Source: a virus. From it: a stretch of DNA of 64,000 nt. Under the pieces are notes generated by a model. That model made no database searches and was not told the origin of the DNA. It worked only from the letters and a program-made list of their open reading frames with translations. Positions 59,131 to 64,000 of this stretch are shown piece after piece. Location of the stretch: positions 1-64,000 of IMG/VR virus record IMGVR_UViG_3300042319_002138; one strand, written 5' to 3'. The position numbers and the translations under genes are program-made. Each line of letters opens with the position of its first letter. The first letter of the stretch is position 1.

Positions 59131-59499
59131 TTACCAATATTGTTCCCCGTAACTATAATTATAATAATTACTACCAGCTGTTCCAGGTTTGTATTTATTA
59201 CCAGAAGTATACAACAACACATTTTTACGTTGTATATCTATCAAAGTACCAACACCTGAATTAGGTGCGGTTTCTCCTCTACCATAGTTATCACCAGTGC
59301 TTTGTGCGTTAGGGTGTTGAGCGTCGTATCTCTGTCCATTAACATTCTTATAATCGTTAATTACAGTTTGTTGTGCTCTACTAATATCACCTTGTGCTTT
59401 TAATGATGGTAATTGATTAGTAACTGCCCCACCATTAGGGTTTAGTTCTTGTACTGAGTCTGCGTCCGTTAATATAGGAGCTATTGATTGTCCAGGCAT
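59131..59499 (-). CDS. Conserved small structural-type protein, 122 aa
   Basis: Begins MPGQSIAPILTDADSVQELN with a Gln/Gly/Asn-rich, low-hydrophobicity sequence and a C-terminal Tyr-rich end (AGSNYYNYSYGEQYW). A central stretch GVGTLIDIQRKNVLLYTSGN is the only beta-like core. It overlaps the upstream gene by 19 bases. Possibly a virion component; not recognised. Confidence 0.5.
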   Translation of the reverse strand: MPGQSIAPILTDADSVQELNPNGGAVTNQLPSLKAQGDISRAQQTVINDYKNVNGQRYDAQHPNAQSTGDNYGRGETAPNSGVGTLIDIQRKNVLLYTSGNKYKPGTAGSNYYNYSYGEQYW

Positions 59500-59978
59500 A
59501 ATTTTCTGTTTTTATCAATTGTTGTTATTAGGTTTTCCATTAACCTCATATTATAAATACCTTCTTGTCTTAAAATTTTATTTGTATCTGAGTCATGTTT
59601 TTCTGTGTCTATTCTAACATTACCACCAATTTTTTCTTTTTGGTATTGGTTTTTCATACCCACGTCACTCATAGCATCTTGTTTACCTTTAATACTTTGT
59701 CTAGCTTTATTCAAGGTATGTTCTATCCAATTCTTCATTAAGGTTCCACCATTTAATAGGTAAGATGTATGTTTATTACCCTCATTATGACCATCAAAAA
59801 AATTCTTAATTAATTTTAATTGTTCATAGGTGATAGAATCTTTATCTACCAATTCTTCCAACCTTTGATATCCCTCAACATCTTTAGCACCTTTATATGC
59901 ATTAAAAATTTTTTTTAAATGATTTTTTATTTCCTCATCAATATCAAAAGATTGTCCCTGTAGTTTGGAATTGGCCAT
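59481..59978 (-). CDS. Helical hypothetical protein, 165 aa
   Basis: Begins MANSKLQGQSFDIDEEIKNH; helical and charged (LKKIFNAYKGAKDVEGYQRL, EQLKLIKNFFDGHNEG, EHTLNKARQSIKGKQDAMSD). It shares one base with the preceding gene's stop and overlaps the next by 19 bases, so all belong to one operon starting at 60511. Function unknown. Confidence 0.55.
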   Translation of the reverse strand: MANSKLQGQSFDIDEEIKNHLKKIFNAYKGAKDVEGYQRLEELVDKDSITYEQLKLIKNFFDGHNEGNKHTSYLLNGGTLMKNWIEHTLNKARQSIKGKQDAMSDVGMKNQYQKEKIGGNVRIDTEKHDSDTNKILRQEGIYNMRLMENLITTIDKNRKLCLDNQ

Positions 59979-60511
59979 TATCTAATTTTCTTTTTAAGTT
60001 CATTCTTATATTCAACAGGGATGTCTGTCATATCCATGTCTAAAAGATAATTTATTATAATAGCCTTTTCTTCACCAGTGGCATCATTTTTACCAATTAA
60101 ATCTCTAAGTGTTTCTACTTTTCTAATTAAAATAGGATTAGAGTCTTTAATAGTATCTAAATTTTGGATTCCGTTTAATCTTAAATCAGGTTGTTTAGTA
60201 ACAAAATCCCTATCAAAATCTTTTTTAGTAAAGATATCCTCAATAAGTTCATCCATTTTTTTTGCTGAACCCTCTTCTACTCTTTTTTTTAAAGATTTTT
60301 TATTTTTCTTTTTTGTTAAATTCGGTTTTTTATCGGACATATATCTCCATCTGCCGTAATTATTATACCTACTAAGTCCCTGCATTTGATTTTGCTTATC
60401 GTCAGTAGTTAGTTTAGAAGCTGTAACATCATCGTTACTATTAATAGGCATATCACCCTTAATTTTAGCTCCCCCTTTGGTTATAAATTCACGTAATAAT
60501 AAAATAGCCAT
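59978..60511 (-). CDS. Hypothetical protein with targeting-like leader, 177 aa
   Basis: Begins MAILLLREFITKGG: a hydrophobic start with an LRE site at 6-8. The middle is basic and disordered (KKPNLTKKKNKKSLKKRVEE); the C-terminal part is helical (PILIRKVETLRDLIGKNDAT, IIINYLLDMDMTDIPVEYKN). First gene of the five-gene operon behind a promoter-like octamer. Function unknown. Confidence 0.55.
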   Translation of the reverse strand: MAILLLREFITKGGAKIKGDMPINSNDDVTASKLTTDDKQNQMQGLSRYNNYGRWRYMSDKKPNLTKKKNKKSLKKRVEEGSAKKMDELIEDIFTKKDFDRDFVTKQPDLRLNGIQNLDTIKDSNPILIRKVETLRDLIGKNDATGEEKAIIINYLLDMDMTDIPVEYKNELKKKIR

Positions 60512-60525
60512 AAATTACTTTCTAT

Positions 60526-60533
60526 ATAAATAT
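60526..60533 (-). promoter_or_regulatory. Candidate late promoter octamer
   Basis: Minus strand GATATTTATATAG, 14 bases before the ATG at 60511. Confidence 0.55.
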
Positions 60534-60579
60534 CAGGTAATTATTATAATTCTACTTTATTTTTTCTTATTTTAAGGGT

Positions 60580-63480
60580 TTAATCAACTAAGGCTATGTT
60601 TTTAGAATCTAAATTTTCTTTTTTATCGGATAATCTATCATTAACCATATAATCGGGTGAAATACCTTTTTTCTGCCAAAACTTTAATTCATCATCACTC
60701 ATTGTCATAAGTTCTTCTAAACTATCTTGGTCTCCAGGTTCAGATGGTATGCCCGATACTAATCCCAACTCACTTCTAGTAAAAAATTGTTTATCAGCCG
60801 GGTCAGTTATCAATAAACTTTCTCTAATATGTAAATTAAAAACTACCAATAAAGGTTCTACTTTTTTATTAAAAGAATCTATATATTTTGGGACATTATA
60901 ATTTCCTTTCATATTTGGATTTTTTTCCATTTCGTCAGAAGTAATCAAATAAGAGTTAAAAACTAAAGTACCTTCAGGTGGGTCATTTTTAGTTTTTTTA
61001 ACTTGGATGTCTCCATGTGATTTTTTTGTACCGTTATTAACATAGTAAACTTGGTCCCCCAATTGAGGTTCAATTCCTTCTTTAATTAAAAGTTCCATGT
61101 GAGCTTGTCTAGGTAAATCAGCTCCATTTTTATTTGAACCTCTATTCTTATATTGTTTAAAAGTTTTTTTAACTTTTGATTTATTAGCAATATCGGCTAA
61201 AGGAATATCCATATTATAAATCTTTTCAAGGTATTCATTATAATAATCTACAAAAGATTTTCCATCACCATTTAATAACATTTTAATACCATTGTTCAAA
61301 AATGTTTTAATATATTTTTGAATCATTTTACCTTTAATAGTATTACCTGTTAATTTAATTTTACCATTTGGTTTAAGAGTGGCATAATTTTTACGTGATA
61401 AATTAATTGTTGCCGGCCATACCTCATCAATATCAAGACCCATAGCTTCATACATATAACGGTCATTATATTCCATTACATCAGCATCAATACCTTTATA
61501 TTCTTTCCCCTCCTCAACAAATCTATGGAGACCTTTACCAATGTAAGTATGTGATAATACTTTATCATCATAAGAAAAGTTTACACCATCAGTATCTAAT
61601 ACCAAAGGGTCGTAACCTCTTTCCATAAAAAATTTAATCATGTGTCTTAGGTATTGTCTACCTGTACAAGTAATAGTTTCACCAATATCAATATCACCCC
61701 AAGGAAAAATATAAGGTGCTGAAATAGAACCAAAAGCAGAGTTATTGAAAATTTTAATCGGTAATTGTTTTTTATCAAATTTACCGGCTAATTTGTCATC
61801 ACCCTCAGCTCTATATTTGTTCATTAAATTTTTATATAAATTACGAGTATCAGACAAGTATTTTATCATTGCTTTTAAAGCACCAGATACATCTACATCA
61901 GGAAAAACATTATGTGTTAATTGGATTGATGGGTAAAGTGAAGCGTAGTCAAATTTAGCAATATTCTTACTATACCCCAAGTTTAATAATCTAGATAACC
62001 CCCCAACAAAATCTCTTTTTGGTGATACGTCTGGTAAAGCTAAATTATTTTCATAAGACCATGCCATCATTAAAGTTTTCCACATTGTTGCGGTACCCAT
62101 TGTAATTGAACGAACAAAGTTAGTCGGAACTAAAGCTGCGGTTAAGAATCCTGCTTGTGCATAAATGTCATCAACTTGTTCAGTTTCCCAAAGGTCATCA
62201 TGAAGATATTCTTTAATTAAAAATTGACCGTCAACTATATTCCAAGTGTCTTCATAGGCATCAATAATTTCACCTTCAATTTCTTTCGGGTTTGGTTTAT
62301 TTCCGTCTAATGAATACCACTGACCACTAGTCGGGTTATAATGATATTTTTTATTTTCTTTCCAAATCTTACCTAATTGAGCTCCATCAATATAAACACG
62401 GTTGGGTCTTTCGATATTAGCCTCCTTAGCAATATATTTCAAACCACCTTCTTGTAAATTTGAATTTAAAGCCATCGCCTGTCTAACTCTGTGGTAAGTG
62501 TCCATCACATTATAACCCCATAGTTGGGTTTGTTCATATTCCTCAGTTTCAGCACCCAATTTTAAACTAGCTTTTTTTCTAGATGCTTTAATCATTGGAT
62601 GTTTTGTTTTAATAATGTCGTCAGTATTTAAACCTAAAAGTTGAGCACGTCCAGGAATTAATGTTTTCTTAACTTCAATCTTTCTTGTTTTTGGGTGTGT
62701 GTATTTTTGTTCTTCTGTTCTGCCTATAAGGTAAGTCCAGTCAAAGTTTTCTGAGTTGTAACCAATAATAACTGTTGGTTCTAGTTCATGTATAATTTCA
62801 AAAAATTCTTTTAACATTTTTTTTTCACCCTCTTTAGTATACTCACCGTCATTGTCGTAAGCAGTTAAAAGTTTTTGGAACCCACGATTATCTTTAATCC
62901 CAATCATAAAAGCATGCCCTTCTGCTGGGTCAAGACTTGTGGTCTCAATATCGAATGTTAATTTGTGAACTTCTGTGTAATCCTCATAACCTTTAAATAA
63001 TCTTTTACCTGTTTGAATCATGAATTGTTCTACAGGGGGTAAAATTTGTATTAATCTTTTATCTCTATCCCAAGGATTGATTCCACCTTTTTTAAAGAAA
63101 TTAATTAGGTCACGGTAAGTACCTGTTGTTTTAACCAAAAAACTAAAACCATCTTCAAGTCTTTCGTTATCATCAGTATTTAATTTTTGTGTACTTATAC
63201 CATATTTTTTGGCCTCACGTCTAATGACATCTAGGTCATCACCGTAAAAACCACTTCCTCTTAATGATTTGGTCCAACAAAAAGGTGTAAATTTTTGGAC
63301 TTTAATTTTTTTACCCTTATTAGGGTCATCGATAATTAAATAAACTTTGTTGGTTTCGTCAATTGACCAATCGTCTGTTTGGTCTAATTCAATTGAGACA
63401 ATATATTTTTCAGGGTCATGTCCTTCTAAAAATAATTTAATGTCTTCAGGGGTTGCCTGTTTGATTTTTTCTTTTTTCAT
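60580..63480 (-). CDS. DNA polymerase, family B (gp43-like)
   Basis: 966 residues; T4 gp43 is 898. Exonuclease motifs: FDIET (176-180), IIGYNSENFDWTY (238-250), and YNVMDTYHRV (323-332). Polymerase motif A DYASLYPSI (511-519), motif B KQLPIKIFNNSAFG (571-584) with the conserved Asn-Ser-x-x-Gly, motif C LDTDGVNFSY (628-637) with catalytic Asp-x-Asp, and KNYATLKPNGKIKLTG thereafter. It replicates the phage genome with proofreading. The leader between 63480 and the divergent sulfotransferase-like gene lacks a sense ATATTTAT octamer, fitting early rather than late expression. Confidence 0.95.
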   Translation of the reverse strand: MKKEKIKQATPEDIKLFLEGHDPEKYIVSIELDQTDDWSIDETNKVYLIIDDPNKGKKIKVQKFTPFCWTKSLRGSGFYGDDLDVIRREAKKYGISTQKLNTDDNERLEDGFSFLVKTTGTYRDLINFFKKGGINPWDRDKRLIQILPPVEQFMIQTGKRLFKGYEDYTEVHKLTFDIETTSLDPAEGHAFMIGIKDNRGFQKLLTAYDNDGEYTKEGEKKMLKEFFEIIHELEPTVIIGYNSENFDWTYLIGRTEEQKYTHPKTRKIEVKKTLIPGRAQLLGLNTDDIIKTKHPMIKASRKKASLKLGAETEEYEQTQLWGYNVMDTYHRVRQAMALNSNLQEGGLKYIAKEANIERPNRVYIDGAQLGKIWKENKKYHYNPTSGQWYSLDGNKPNPKEIEGEIIDAYEDTWNIVDGQFLIKEYLHDDLWETEQVDDIYAQAGFLTAALVPTNFVRSITMGTATMWKTLMMAWSYENNLALPDVSPKRDFVGGLSRLLNLGYSKNIAKFDYASLYPSIQLTHNVFPDVDVSGALKAMIKYLSDTRNLYKNLMNKYRAEGDDKLAGKFDKKQLPIKIFNNSAFGSISAPYIFPWGDIDIGETITCTGRQYLRHMIKFFMERGYDPLVLDTDGVNFSYDDKVLSHTYIGKGLHRFVEEGKEYKGIDADVMEYNDRYMYEAMGLDIDEVWPATINLSRKNYATLKPNGKIKLTGNTIKGKMIQKYIKTFLNNGIKMLLNGDGKSFVDYYNEYLEKIYNMDIPLADIANKSKVKKTFKQYKNRGSNKNGADLPRQAHMELLIKEGIEPQLGDQVYYVNNGTKKSHGDIQVKKTKNDPPEGTLVFNSYLITSDEMEKNPNMKGNYNVPKYIDSFNKKVEPLLVVFNLHIRESLLITDPADKQFFTRSELGLVSGIPSEPGDQDSLEELMTMSDDELKFWQKKGISPDYMVNDRLSDKKENLDSKNIALVD

Positions 63481-63564
63481 AAACTTTTTTGATTTTTGGT
63501 ACGGGGTAAATCTTAACCTCTCGTTATTTTATTAATTATACTACATTTATAAATAAAAACAAAT

Positions 63565-63572
63565 ATATTTAT
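63565..63572 (+). promoter_or_regulatory. Candidate late promoter octamer
   Basis: ATATATTTATGATAAAAA, 14 bases before the ATG at 63587; a related CATTTATAAATA lies 20 bases further upstream. Confidence 0.5.
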
Positions 63573-63586
63573 GATAAAAATAAGTT

Positions 63587-64000
63587 ATGTTTTTAAATAA
63601 AATAAATGTAAATAAATTAGATAATATAAAATATTTTGTTTTTTGTAGTGGAAAAACAGGGTCTAGAACTTTATTTGGTGGTATGAAAAATAAGTTTGGT
63701 TCTAACTCTGTCATACATTTACACAGTACGGCTCATTTTAAAGGTGGTCACCCAAGACACGGTGATGTAAAAAAATTAATTACTGACAGCTCAAAAAAAT
63801 TTGATAAAATCTATATTATAGATTCTTACAGGGAACCTTTTGAAAGGGGTATTTCCTCTTTTTTTCAGAACATAGACAAACATTGTCCTAATTGGCGCTC
63901 AATGTCAGTTGACGAGATTATCATTTTTTTTAATGAAAATAAATTATACCTTTTGGATATATATCATTCTTATCACGAATCGTGGGGTTATTTTAACATC
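63587..64000 (+). CDS. Sulfotransferase-like / capsular polysaccharide synthesis-type protein (3' end outside window)
   Basis: 138 codons are visible and the frame runs off the edge. YFVFCSGKTGSRTLFGGMKN resembles the 5'-phosphosulfate-binding loop region of sulfotransferase-fold proteins. IYIIDSYREPFERGISSFFQ matches the (V/D)-x-x-R-(D/E)-P-x-x-R-x-x-S motif and, with it, the putative capsular polysaccharide synthesis family. It could add sulfate to a glycan, consistent with the glycan genes to the left, but the active site after residue 138 cannot be seen. It is divergent from DNA polymerase. Confidence 0.6.
   Translation, partial: MFLNKINVNKLDNIKYFVFCSGKTGSRTLFGGMKNKFGSNSVIHLHSTAHFKGGHPRHGDVKKLITDSSKKFDKIYIIDSYREPFERGISSFFQNIDKHCPNWRSMSVDEIIIFFNENKLYLLDIYHSYHESWGYFNI

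Noticed and set aside
1-64000. Prophage or integrated element
   Set aside because: No integrase, repressor, attachment site or flanking host genes were seen, and the gene set is that of a large virulent phage.
1-64000. tRNA genes and CRISPR arrays
   Set aside because: Intergenic spaces are mostly under 140 bases and none shows a cloverleaf or regularly spaced repeats; the AGC-rich patch at 24661 is too short and has no acceptor stem.

Overview
The window reads as one continuous piece of a large, AT-rich, tailed-phage genome (myovirus with a T4-type head). The diagnostic genes are a gp17-type terminase large subunit, gp20-type portal, gp21-type prohead protease, a scaffold-like acidic protein in the gp22 slot, a gp23-type major capsid protein, a gp5-like baseplate hub protein, a gp55-type late sigma factor, PhoH, dUTPase, a PolB-associated exonuclease and a family-B DNA polymerase. 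The host is probably a member of the Bacteroidota (Flavobacteriia-like). Starts are preceded by A-rich tracts rather than GGAGG, one gene has a textbook TTTG-N20-TATATTTG promoter, and a DUF4494-like protein (a family I know mainly from Bacteroidota) is present. No integrase, attachment site, tRNA, rRNA, CRISPR array or insertion sequence was seen.

Layout. 0-6.3 kb (+): tail-fibre/baseplate-type structural genes, including a 1083-residue protein built from 9-residue N-x-I-G-N-x-F repeats, and a 2OG-Fe(II) oxygenase. 6.3-8.8 kb (-): a complete ClpC-like AAA+ unfoldase. 8.9-16.7 kb: small genes, a nucleotidyltransferase-fold protein, a 758-residue low-complexity protein with a DnaJ-like zinc module, and a 647-residue coiled-coil protein. 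16.7-31.3 kb (+): the head module (terminase, portal, holin, eukaryote-type glutamine synthetase, protease, scaffold, capsid, HNH nuclease). 31.3-35.1 kb: small structural genes and a duplicated gene fragment. From 35.1 kb to 63.5 kb every gene is on the minus strand. These are baseplate/structural proteins, the late sigma factor, glycosyltransferases, PhoH, a GDP-fucose and fucosylation island (45.3-54.4 kb), an Ntn-hydrolase, dUTPase, exonuclease, conserved small proteins and DNA polymerase. A plus-strand sulfotransferase-like gene runs off the right end.

How it fits together. An octamer ATATTTAT, nearly always preceded by G or C, lies 3-62 nt (mostly 12-22) upstream of at least nineteen genes in the sense direction on both strands. 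It is the best candidate for the promoter read by the encoded gp55-like sigma factor. At least twelve otherwise unrelated proteins begin with a short basic/hydrophobic segment ending in (L/I)-x-E. That is the kind of site cut by T4 gp21 in capsid-targeting sequences, and the capsid protein carries the same kind of site at residue 60. I infer a set of proteins packaged inside the head and trimmed by the encoded protease. Two minus-strand genes could form a phage proteolysis pair (ClpC-like unfoldase; HslV-like hydrolase with Ser1/Asp17/Lys33). The gmd-fcl-GT10-GT11 block could make and transfer fucose to a phage or host surface glycan.
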